Assembly (NCBI RefSeq): GCF_018320785.1
Contig: NC_054877.1
Span: 18,706,329 to 18,770,328 of the forward strand
Reading direction: 5' to 3'
Origin: Cheilinus undulatus
Lineage: Eukaryota; Chordata; Actinopteri; Labriformes; Labridae
DNA length: 64,000 bases
The notes below the pieces were generated by a model. The model made no database searches. It was not told the origin of the DNA and worked only from the letters and a program-made list of their open reading frames with translations. Positions within the stretch are counted from its first letter, which is position 1; each line of letters starts with the position of its first letter. Positions 54,815 through 64,000 of this stretch are shown one piece after another. A program made the translations under genes and the position numbers.

Positions 54815-55030
54815 CTCTTGTCAGCGTGCACCTTGCATGTTCCCAAAAATCTCCCCGGATTTTGCGCTGCAGCTTCTTCTCCCGCAAACCACAAATTAAA
54901 GGCAAAACCTGCGCTCTCTCCTTTCTCTGCTGCTCTCCCTCTTCTCTCCCCCTCTCTCTCTCTTCCCCTTCCCTCTCTCTTTGAGGAATGACACTCATGC
55001 CAACAGCGGGTACCCATGCCATCTGCCGCT
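54815..55030 (-). promoter_or_regulatory. neurod6 5' UTR exon and start region
   Basis: Minus-strand donor GTAGGA (54814-54809) follows CAAGAG, giving a 212-base intron (54598-54814... on the minus strand) before the coding exon. The exon is strongly GA-rich on the transcribed strand (54915-54985, CT-rich on plus), a common property of this gene class. NEUROD6 genes have a non-coding first exon, so the arrangement is expected. The transcription start is not resolved. Confidence 0.6.
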
Positions 55031-55110
55031 GACGTCTTGTGGCAGTCGAGACCACGTGTTCTGCGTCCCATGGGACCTCCATTCCGCACCGATCATCTGG
55101 CAGCTCCGGT
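55015..55110 (-). promoter_or_regulatory. E-box cluster in the neurod6 proximal promoter
   Basis: Three E-boxes lie within 80 bp: CATCTG at 55018-55023, CACGTG at 55052-55057 and CATCTG at about 55093-55098. CATCTG/CAGATG is the preferred NeuroD/neurogenin site, so auto- or cross-regulation by proneural factors is plausible. No clear TATA box. Confidence 0.45.
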
Positions 55111-55629
55111 AATGGGCACCGGGAGGCCCACGTTTACCGTCAGATACACAGACCGGAGAGGGATAACAACTAATATCTGCCTGTTTCCTCGTGTAAGGAA
55201 GATAAATTTATGTCTTTTTGTCAGGGAAAAAAAACGGAACGATGGATGTGTGAGTGTGCAAGCATCCTCAACAGGTGAGAGAGAGAGAGAGGGAGGATTC
55301 ACCAGAGAATACACCAACTATGAGTTATACTTGCAACCAAATAAATCAAAACCTTAAAAATGAAAAGATTATAAAAAATCTCCCACATTCAAATCAAAGC
55401 CCCCTTTAAATCACAATACAAGCTTTGAATTGCATTAAACTACACTGCACACACTGTTGATAAAAGAATCAGAATGAACATTTACATCCCTAAAGGACTG
55501 CACCCATACATTTATTTACTCCTTTATCCTGTGATTGAATCATCTCAGAAATTCATTATCAAGGTAAAGATTTAGATTTAGATTTAGATTAGATTATACC
55601 AAAAAGAAAAATCTTGTAACTGTTTAGAC
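55111..55629. other. Upstream flank of neurod6
   Basis: Contains a short GA tract (55277-55292) and four GATTTA units (55568-55592). No gene. Confidence 0.35.
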
Positions 55630-56112
55630 CAGTGCTTCTCCTTAAGGTGAAATCTTGACACCCCCCCCCCATCTAATAAAGAAATGTATTACTAGAATTT
55701 ACCCCTTGTCCAGTAAAACAGATGGACAATAGAATGCACTGATAGTAAGTGGCATCTAACTGCAGACGTCTACAGACCTCAGGGTGCCTAACCCTAACCC
55801 TCCTTGGGTTATTCTTAGTTTGCGGTGTGTTAAATTTAAATTTATCCCCCTCTGTAAATTTTTGATTTTGTTTTTTTCTTTGTTTCATAAAATTCTGCTG
55901 TTGTGAAAAATAGCTGCTTACTGAACGTCTGACAGCGAGCAGAAAATAAACGTCACTCAGTATGTCATTCTGGTTCTGGCTTGGGTAATATACATCACTT
56001 CCTGCCCCATGGTCAAGGTCGCCCCGTTGTAGAGGTCTGCAGCCATATCCTGTTGCTGAAAGCAGCTTTCTGAGTCTTCATCAGGTTCCGACCCACCAGT
56101 TGAGAACCACTG
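55630..56112. mobile_element. Non-autonomous hAT-like element, ~480 bp
   Basis: The left end CAGTGCTTCTCC and right end, inverted, CAGTGGTTCTCAACTGGTGG. The flanking 8-mers GTTTAGAC and GTGTCAAC share only 5 of 8 positions, so the insertion is old. A C-run lies at 55661-55670. The minus-strand frame inside is not a transposase. Confidence 0.6.
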
Positions 56113-57437
56113 GTGTCAACAAACAAACAAACAAATCAAACCCCTTTTTTAACAAACCCAAGCCAAATGACCTTCACAAAGCTGATGAAAATTGCCAATT
56201 AGTCTGATTTCAAACTGATGACATGTTTCAGAAATCAGCCACAGCTCTTAGAAGATAAGATAAACCTTTACTGATCTCACATAGTTTGGTTATTCAAACA
56301 GCTCAGCAGAGGACAGAAGAAACAAAGGTAAAAGAAAACATGCACCTAAAACACAAACAACAAAGAAGACTAAAACAGTGAGAGGACTGAGACCCAGTTT
56401 TAAGGAAACACACAAAGTGTGTAGCATATTGATGTGATAGAGGGGCTATATCACCAGGTAAACATTGCACTGGCTAAAACCTTGTATCTCATTTTTTTTT
56501 TTTTTTTATGATTTTGATTCTTTTCTTAAATCAGTCTTAGTAGCCACCCTTTGCCCATGGGGTTTAACAAATCTCAAAGCAGCAAAAAGTGTCATAAAGA
56601 TGCCTACTGTGAGCATTCAGTGTAGACATAACTGAAAAATACAGGGTTTTTTCATTTAGTGAAAAGTGGGGATTTTGGAGATAGGAGGTTTAGGCCAATA
56701 TGGCGATATTTGGCGATATAAAAATAATAATATTAGTATTTAAAAACACAGGGAAAAGGGAAAAAGGACACTGAATGGTTGGCTGAGACATCTGTGGGAC
56801 TGAGGGAGTTAATTCACACTTGAGTTCATTTTAAAACTGTCAGAGTTTGTTGATGAAAGATCTCTGATCCATAAAGAAGTCACTATCAGAAATGAATGGA
56901 GCTTAAAGTCTTTACTGAGATACTAAAATAGGATACAACAAGTCTAAGTATGTGTTTAAAGGAAACATTTGTAAAAAGTATCAAAATCTTTGGCTGTCAG
57001 CATTAATACAACAATGGTAAAGTGATTAAGGTTCATAATTAGTACATTTTTAAAAATGCATTGATTGCTCTGCAGGTGTTATTGTCCCTTTTAGCACACT
57101 GGTTAAACCACTGCAGCATCTCCCTGCAGCCACAGTGATGTAAACTACTGCTCCTTACTGTCTGACTTCACTTAAAGAAACACACACATGGCTCAGTGGA
57201 CAAGTCATCTAAACTTGTGATGTCAAACATTTACCTTGTTACATTTCACAGTCCATAACAAATTCATTTTTCCATGGTTGAGTCAAATCCATAATCTCCA
57301 ACCTACCTGAAGCTGCTTATTTTCTCCCAAACAGGAAGTCAGTTACCCTTAGTTTAAGACAAAATAAAAACCAAGAATGAACAAAACATGAAACTGCAAA
57401 CAGAAGAATTTAAAATGCAGTTTAAAGAAGATTAATA
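56113..57437. other. Intergenic, no gene recognised
   Basis: 'agataaacctttactgatctc' (56257-56280) resembles the common fish 'ctttattgatcccc' repeat. There is a T-run at 56491-56507. No coding signal. Confidence 0.35.
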
Positions 57438-57592
57438 GGGCCCAGATGGCCTAGTGGTTAGGTTGCGGCCCTTATACACGGGTGGTCTGGGTTCGAGTCT
57501 GTCCTTTGGCTTCTGTCCCACATGTCTCTTCCTCACTCTCTACCCACTCTATCCACTGTCCTCTTCAATGAATTAAAGCATAAAAGCCCAAA
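57438..57592 (+). repeat. tRNA-derived SINE, forward copy
   Basis: A-box TGGCCTAGTGG (57447-57457) and B-box GGTTCGAGTCT (57490-57500, one mismatch to GGTTCGANTCC) are spaced as in a tRNA gene. They are followed by a CT-rich body ('ctcttcctcactctctacc') and the tail 'attaaagcataaaagccc'. It is the best-preserved head of this SINE type in the window. The 3' half of the tRNA is lost, so it is not a functional tRNA. Confidence 0.78.
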
Positions 57593-57769
57593 CATATATC
57601 TTTAACAGGACCACTAAAAAAGAAGAGTAATTGCAAGTAACTATAGAAATCCAGAGATTTTTGCTGTATGTGGATTTAAAAGAGCAAAAATCAAAACTAT
57701 TGCCAATTTAGAACATTAGAACAAAAAAATCAAAACACACTATGACTCTATAACTTCAGAGAATTTTAC

Positions 57770-58330
57770 AAGCAACACATATACAACAGTAAACATGTGG
57801 GTCTTTAGGTGGGCTGGTAGGCTGAGCCACAACATTGATGCTCACCAACTGTCTTTTTTTTTTCTGTCACAAGGTCAGAAAGGTACGATGCTGCAGTGCC
57901 ATTTATTATTTTATAAGCTAGCACTCTGAAGTGTTTTCTAATCTAAGCAGGAAGTCAATCAAAAGACTAAAGTAATGTGCTTGCTTTGGTCAGAACATGA
58001 GCTGCTGCATTCAGTGCCATCTGTACACCAGAAAAAACGTCTTTGGCAAACCTGACAGAAGGATATTACAATAATCCAAACAGGATGTAAGAAAAGCATG
58101 AAAAGGGATCTCAGTTTACTACAAAGTCAGAACTGATCTAATGTTGGTGACATTTTCTGTTACTTCCTCCATATTAAAGTCAAATGAAGGGATCTGATCA
58201 TAAACAAAGCAAAATTCTGACTCTGTAATGAAGAACACAGCCATCCAGAGACAATGATAAATGATCATGCAGATGATTTGGTCTTAGAGGTCTAACAAGC
58301 ATCATTTCCATGTTAGTTTATTTCACCAGT
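57770..58330. repeat. Dispersed fish repeat, long copy
   Basis: 'aagtaatgtgcttgctttgg', 'gagctgctgcattcagtgcc' and 'ttacaataatccaaacagg' match a widespread teleost interspersed repeat, probably the downstream part of the type seen at 29925-30620. No termini found. Confidence 0.5.
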
Positions 58331-58564
58331 GATAACCAAGGCTGCCCGTAAAGGGGGTGTAAAGGGGAGCGCTTTCTGGGCCACACCCATATGGGAGACC
58401 CATAGAGGTCAGGAAAATGATGGTCCATTGTGAAGTGAAGCTGGGATATGTTATCTTTAACCTGAATATTAGCCACCTTCATCAAAGCATTAGAATAATT
58501 TTATTTGTTTATGCTTAAGTATAATATAACATTTTCAAAAAGTTATATTGTATCAAAAGATGTA

Positions 58565-58700
58565 TATTGGGGCTTTGTATTCCTTTATCAGCACTGGAGG
58601 ATAGTGGGCATAATCAGAAACAGGGGTGAGAGAGCTGGAGAGTGCCACAGACTGGATTTGAACTCTCGGCCATCTGCACCCCTAAACTCCTTTTCTGAAA
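58565..58700 (-). repeat. SINE fragment, reverse orientation
   Basis: 'ggatttgaactctcggcc' is the complement of a tRNA-type B-box region. 'ggggctttgtattcctttat' is the reversed tail. Confidence 0.5.
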
Positions 58701-59920
58701 ACAAAATTACCCGTAATGTTACCAATGTGGATGGGCACATTGACTAAACCAGCTGAAAAATAATGTCAAGCTTCATGGCTAAGTTGTCAGGATACCAGAG
58801 AATAAGTAGAAGAAACTGAAACAACATTCAGGAAAAAAATCATTAATAAGTAAAATAAAGGTGAAAATTGAAAAGATAGGTTTAAAGAGGCAAAATGTGG
58901 GACAAAGGCGGCAAGTCTTCATTACGAAAGGCATAAATGGGTGGAAAATGGTGAAAAGCGGTTAAAAAGTGGCATAAATGGTTTAATGTGGCAAAATTGG
59001 TAAAAAAAAAAAAAAGGGGGGGGGTAAAAATAGGATAAAAGGGGCAAAGTGGGTTTAATGGGAAGGCAGATTAGGCAAAAAGGAATGGAAAAAGCCATGA
59101 AAAGACAAAGTAATGCCCAAAATGCTTTTAAAGAGTAAAAATATCTGAAAATTCAGCCTGTGTGGTTTCTTGAAATGCTACATACTCTCTGATAGTAACG
59201 TATTTATCTCAAGAGTCAAATTTGCTGGCTACATTGACAGACATATTTACTTACACCGAGCAGTCTATGCCTTACTTTTTTACTGCTTTTTTGTATTTAT
59301 TTAGGTTTGTCAGGTGGATGTGGCTGATACCAAGATATATGAGGTGTGGCATAAACACTTGATCAAATTTTAGATTTGCGGTTTTCGGTTCAGCACTTGA
59401 TGACTTTATTACACTATAGAAGAAATCAAAAAGACAAGACAGCATCAGTTGTGTCAACAATTGTCCATAAACAGTCATTTTTACATCAAACTGACACAGC
59501 CGGTGTTTTTCAAACCCTCTCAAACTATAATGTGTCACCAAGTTTTGTTTGTTGCGATACAAACTTTATCTCGAGAGTCACATCAGAGGAATGGATTCAG
59601 TTTGAAACAAAGATATGTGACAGTTTGCAAGAGCTTTGTTCACACAAATGCTGTCCAGCTGATCGGGTAGTCATCAGTAAACACGTGCGTGTCGCTTTGG
59701 AGAGAGTTACTGAATGTAGATTTGTTAAATCAGGAGGATTTGTTTGGAGGACCTGGTTGAATAAAAGGCTAAACTGTGCAGGCTTTAAAGCAGTTGCAAT
59801 ACAGCAATACACAGTCATTTTCTTAAAGCATGGATTCATATCAAATATTACTCTTTATTGTTTTACAGCATTTATAGTGAACCACCATAGTTTATAGCAC
59901 TCCATATTTCTAGGTTGCAG
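58701..59920. other. Intergenic, no gene recognised
   Basis: 58860-59100 is built of short 'aaaatggt' and 'ggcaaaa' words with an A-run and G-run at 58999-59025. The 173-codon frame at 59376-59897 has no recognisable domain or codon pattern. Confidence 0.35.
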
Positions 59921-59924
59921 CTTT

Positions 59925-60560
59925 AGTGGTTGTGGAAGCAAAAACCCAGGTGTGAGAGAAGTTCTGGGAGGTTTTGGAGAAGAACTTTCGGTTAGCTTAG
60001 AAGTTGTTCTGGCAAACCATCACGACGGAAGGGAAAGCAGGGCTTGACTCAGACTGTTATTGGACTTCACGCCCCCAACCTCACCTGGGATGCACAATAA
60101 GTTCTTCCGTAGGTGGGAATTGAAGGCTTTTTAGATCAAGTGAAGGAGTTCAAGTATCTTGGGGTCTTGTTCATGAGTGAGAGTGGAGTGGACCAGATTG
60201 AGGCGTATTGGTGCAGCATCTGCATTACTGGGGACATTTTGGTGAAGAAGGAGCTGAGCCAGAAAGTAACTCTCAATGTACCAGTTAATCTCAACCCACA
60301 CCTATGGTCATGAGCTCGGTGTGATGACTGAAAGAATGAGATCACAGGTTCAAGCGGTCGCAATGAGAACCCACAGGAGGGTGGCTAGGCTCAGCCGTAG
60401 AGATAGGGTGAGGAGCTCGGACATCCAGAGAGAGCTCAAAGTAGAGCTGCTGCTCCTTTGCCTTGAAAAGAGCATCTGATAGGATGCCTCCTGAATGCCT
60501 CCATGTAAAGGGTCTTCCTGGCACATCTAACTGGGAGATGACCCCAGGGTTAGACCTCAA
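59925..60560 (+). pseudogene. Degenerate non-LTR retrotransposon pol fragment
   Basis: The translation contains recognisable fish LINE pol pieces in shifting frames: a KTQV-E-VLGGFGEELSVSLEVVLANHH-like block (59938-60020), VKEFKYLGVLFMSESGVDQI (60137-60200), KKELSQKV, YGHELGVMTERMRSQVQAVA (60305-60365) and RDRVRSSDIQREL (60400-60440). Several frameshifts and missing segments show a dead copy. I do not assign a family. Confidence 0.75.
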
Positions 60561-61815
60561 ACAGCCCAAAACCATACATTTTTAAGTTTTTAAATTAGAG
60601 GTGCATTTTGTAAAATTTCCACACTTAAGTGTCTATTTTAATCACAAAATTAACACTTATATTTTAAGTTTATTTTAGTTGAGTTCCTACATACGTCAAA
60701 TATTTCCAACAGTTTTCAAAGCCAATGAATTTCTTAATTTTTCTTGTCGTAATGGTCAGTGTTTTATGAAGGTGGTCATCATACCAGAGCCACCTACAGG
60801 CAACGTGTTTACTGTTGTAAATGCTAGATGTTACAATAAAGACAGCAACATAATGAAGTGTAAATAGTTAAAACTGTGGTTTACTGTTCAGTGAACACCT
60901 GAAAGAGTGCAGTTTTTGTTGAAAAGGATCCTCAAATAAAAAAAAAGAGAATTAGGCAATTTAATCTTAAATTGTGGAAAAAAACAGTAAATGGTCAAAA
61001 TTACACACTATTGCACTAGCAAAGAACCACACTGAAAGCTTTTCTTGACAGAAAAGATGTTTTTGTTCCTCTCCTGACCGTCTTCAGAATGAACTTTATT
61101 CACAAACTGGCTCCACTGTTAGTAAACAACAGCCCTTGCCTGTGAGCTCACACTATGTGTACTTACTGGAGCTGTACATACCCACTACGCCGTGTTCTCA
61201 CTCTGATTGGGCTTTAATGAATGTTTGTCCAGTCACCATCTGAACATATTTTGAAAGGTTCTGTCCTTCCTAAACACTTTGTATGGATGGTTGCTTAGAT
61301 TGATGGGAAATACATCACTGTGCAGGTTTTTAGGCAAAACTTAGGCTGAAGTGAGGCGTAGATGTGGTTGGTAAGCTGAGGAAGAAGGATTGATGAAATC
61401 CCAGCCATGCTCTGGATACCTTGGCATTTTACCAGGGGCACTGGAAAATGGTGTATAACAAAGTCCACACCTTTAGGGTGGAGTAAGGGGTGGGTGTGGT
61501 AAGTAAGCATGGCCCAGGGTACCATCCAGGTGGGCAGTGGAGTTGCCAAGAGCCTCTTGTAGTGCTGTGTATGTCTTAAGGGCCTGAAAACCAGCCAGTG
61601 GTCTCCAGGCATATTACCAGTTGTGAAAAGGCCTAGACAAAAGAGATGCTATCAAGCTTGACCTTGGCAGAAGAGCCAAGGTCATGTGTGTCACATCTGT
61701 CACGCTTAGCTCTAGCCACCCTCCCTGCCCTCTCCAGCCCTGAGTTATGGCACATCCAGCCCCTATGATGAATTCTTAGTGCCCTTCATGCCTAAAACTT
61801 ATGCACACGGTTGTA
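60561..61815. other. Intergenic, no gene recognised
   Basis: AT-rich to 61060, then more balanced. Open frames are unrecognised. Confidence 0.35.
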
Positions 61816-61819
61816 TTTC

Positions 61820-62290
61820 CCATGCAGTCTATCTGGCGTGTTAGGTTAATAGAGACAAACAACCGGGCATGCTCACATCCACACCTACAGTCAAATTAGA
61901 GTCACCAATTAACCTAACAAGCATGTTTTGGTCTGTGTGAGGAAGTCTGGGTACTCAAAAAAAAAAAAAAAAAAAATATGCATTCAAGAGTTGAACATGC
62001 AAACTCCACACAGAGGGACCTCTCTGACTGGGATTAGGAACTAGAAACCTTCATGCTGTGAGGCATCAGTGCCATGCACCTCCAACCATGTCACAGTAAA
62101 TGCTTTCATCTAAAACTAACAAAATCAGTGATCATTCTGGTGTCAGACTGATAATTTGTTAAACATGTAATCCACTTGTAGCCCTGTGATTGACCAGTGA
62201 CTACTCCAGGATATACTCAACCCTTTGCCCAATAACAACTGGGACTGGGTCCAGCCCCCGTGACCCTGCACCATAGATAATGGATGGTTG
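61820..62290. repeat. Common teleost interspersed repeat
   Basis: The ordered words 'gagtcaccaattaacctaac', 'catgcaaactccacacagag', 'gctgtgaggcatcagtgcc', 'cctgtgattgaccagtgact', 'aactgggactgggtccagcc' and 'ccgtgaccctgcac' are the body of a very abundant fish repeat. An A-run (61960-61976) interrupts it. No coding sequence. Confidence 0.7.
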
Positions 62291-62879
62291 TAATCTACTT
62301 GTTTTGGAGAGATCAGGTAAAGAGATTCCTGCAGGCTCCTCACTCAGAATGCATAGGGGTGGGGTGGGGGGATTGAAGGGGGGTTGTGCACAGTGTTGGT
62401 ACCTCAAGAGCGTACACATTAAGTACACCCCGTGGAAAAGGCCGGTGGCATGCTGCCAACTCCACACTGGGGCACAGCTGGCACTCGATATGGGTATATG
62501 CACTCCTTAGTTATGTGGAGCACACACACAGACACACTCAGACACATGCCTGTGAATGACCTTGTTGCAAGGAGAATCAATTACAGCGACTTATCAATCT
62601 CTGTGTATCGGCTGTTATAGATAACATCGATCAGCAGTGTGGTGGCCGGCTGGAGAGTGATGACACCAAAGACCACACAAAGGGAAAGATATCAGCATGT
62701 CAGTCGATGCGTGTTACAAGGCGTCTTACATGTGTGCACAGGTGAGTAAAAATCCACACGCACACAAAAACAACAATAATAAAAGATAAATAAAATAGTG
62801 CCTTCATTTAGTGCCTTCCCCCTAAAATGCCTCAGCTGGTCTGCTGATCGTTCTGGTCCAACACGCACACACTGACACT

Positions 62880-63450
62880 CACACCAGCATCTGATGAGTC
62901 AAACTCCCCATCTCAGACTAATCAGTTGACTGCACTAATTGCAAATGCAAATATGCAAATTTATATTAATTAATTACTCCACTAATTAGTTCTCTTGTCT
63001 TTTCAGGTAATAAATCATGGTGTGGTTGAGAGAGGAAGAAAGAGAGTGAGACAGAGACATGGCAGTGATCTTTTGTCTGCTAGAAAATCCCTCTTTCAGG
63101 TCAGACTTGGACGTGTTTTTTGGGGGTGATTTTCATTAAAACTCTCCTCCGCCGAGACTCCCTTTTCCTCCACAGCAGCTCGAAGCCTCTTAATTATTCC
63201 AAATTATATTTTATGTGTCATACTCGAAGGGTGGAAGCATTGTAATCTGAGAGGTATAGCAAACAGCAGAGGTTGGTAAATCAGAGTGTCTCACTGACAC
63301 TTCTTGCCTGTCAGCTCTTTTAATTATCACATTATCAGCTTTTATAGGCACGGCGCGTGGTGTGGAGCTGCAAATGAAGGCGCCACTGATCGCACGCTGA
63401 GCCGCGAGCGTTTCTCAATTGATGTCAGCAGTTAAAGGGAGTTCATGTCT
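62880..63450. promoter_or_regulatory. Candidate enhancer upstream of neurod6 with tandem octamers
   Basis: Two exact ATGCAAAT octamers are back to back (62945-62952, 62953-62960), preceded by the overlapping TTGCAAAT (62939-62946). Then come TAATTAATTA (about 62967-62976) and the palindrome ACTAATTAGT (62981-62990). The following 63100-63450 is repeat-free, with 'cttaattattccaaattat', 'ttttaattatcacattatc' and GC-rich 'ggcacggcgcgtggtgtgg'. The pattern is that of POU/homeodomain-bound developmental enhancers. It lies ~8 kb upstream of neurod6. Confidence 0.42.
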
Positions 63451-64000
63451 GGAGGATGAGAGTGGGGCGAAGTGGTTGGAGACATAGTGGTGTAGTAATA
63501 CAGAACAGTTCTGCCCTTAGTTCTTTTCACTGCAGGCTGCAGAGTTATTCCTGACAGGTTAAATCTTTAGTTTGACCTCCTGACAGTAGAAAAACAGTCC
63601 AAAATGAACCCCAAATCATGTTTTGTTAAAGTTTTGACACTGAATATGTAATAAGGCTGTAACAGTTAATTTTCAGCGTCTTAACTCTCTCTCTCTACTG
63701 CTTTACATCGAGTTCAGGCAAAATTAACTAAACCCCTGACACTTGTGTTTGGACTAATGACATACACTGTGGATTTCGGTCATTTTAAGCACTCGGTGAT
63801 ACAGTCTTCTCTCATAATCTACAACTTTATATAATCTTTTTTTACTTTATTTTTTGCTCTAGTCTTTTATTTACCCATGTTAAAGTTTGAACCATAAGTC
63901 AGTAGGGATTTGGTTAAAAAATATCCTGCTGCAAAACAATAACTGCAGATGTCTTAAACACAAATTTTTCCTTTATTTCCTGAAACAATTTATTCAAGGT
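63451..64000. other. Right end of the window, no gene recognised
   Basis: Mixed to AT-rich DNA with no coding frame or known repeat. Confidence 0.35.

Noticed and set aside
57438-57510. Functional tRNA gene
   Set aside because: A- and B-boxes are present but no acceptor stem pairing and a SINE body and tail follow; it is a SINE head.
59376-59897. 173-codon plus-strand open frame
   Set aside because: No recognisable domain, no splice or promoter context, AT-rich codon use; likely chance.

Overview
The window is nuclear DNA from a ray-finned (teleost) fish. The evidence is intron-containing vertebrate genes with GT/AG splice sites, vertebrate immune and neural genes, and a dense load of fish-type repeats (Tc1-like and hAT DNA transposons, L2-like LINE ends, tRNA-derived SINEs, short microsatellites). 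There are no operons, CRISPR arrays, phage or viral genes. No tRNA or rRNA gene was recognised; the tRNA-like boxes belong to SINEs.

Region 1 (1-9.6 kb): the 5' end of a FYCO1 gene lies on the minus strand. Four coding exons, mostly too short to stand out as open frames, encode the first ~133 residues (N-terminus and first part of the RUN domain) with a continuous reading frame across three introns. The rest of the gene lies to the left of the window. A possible last exon of an unidentified plus-strand gene sits at 49-300, inside the presumed fyco1 span.

Region 2 (9.6-24 kb): two plus-strand chemokine-receptor genes of the XCR1-like group, each with its coding sequence in one exon behind a 5' UTR intron. 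The first (16359-17402) looks like a conventional XCR1-type receptor. The second (20290-21303) is divergent: DRF instead of DRY/HRY, NPxxC instead of NPxxY, and no tyrosine in its N-terminal tail. The 3' end of the second gene, from its last codons into the 3' UTR, is repeated twice more downstream (22106 and 22668). FYCO1 next to XCR1 is also the arrangement in human 3p21.31, so this looks like retained ancient linkage, here head to head.

Region 3 (24-51 kb): about 27 kb without a convincing gene. It alternates transposon insertions with stretches of mixed AT/GC composition, rich in homeodomain, POU-octamer and E-box words, that look like conserved non-coding elements. That fits the regulatory neighbourhood of a developmental bHLH gene.

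Region 4 (51-55.1 kb): neurod6 on the minus strand, a single complete coding exon of 334 residues, with a 5' UTR intron, a GA-rich 5' exon, an E-box-rich promoter and a probable ~1.4 kb 3' UTR.

Region 5 (55.1-64 kb): upstream of neurod6, more hAT, SINE and LINE debris. At 62.9-63.4 kb there is a strong candidate enhancer with two back-to-back exact ATGCAAAT octamers and TAATTA sites.

No new multi-gene system was found. The best leads are the atypical second receptor, the triplicated receptor 3' end, the nested opposite-strand exon in fyco1, several transposons with readable termini and target duplications, and the putative neurod6 enhancers. All homology calls are from recognition of the translated sequence; no search was run.
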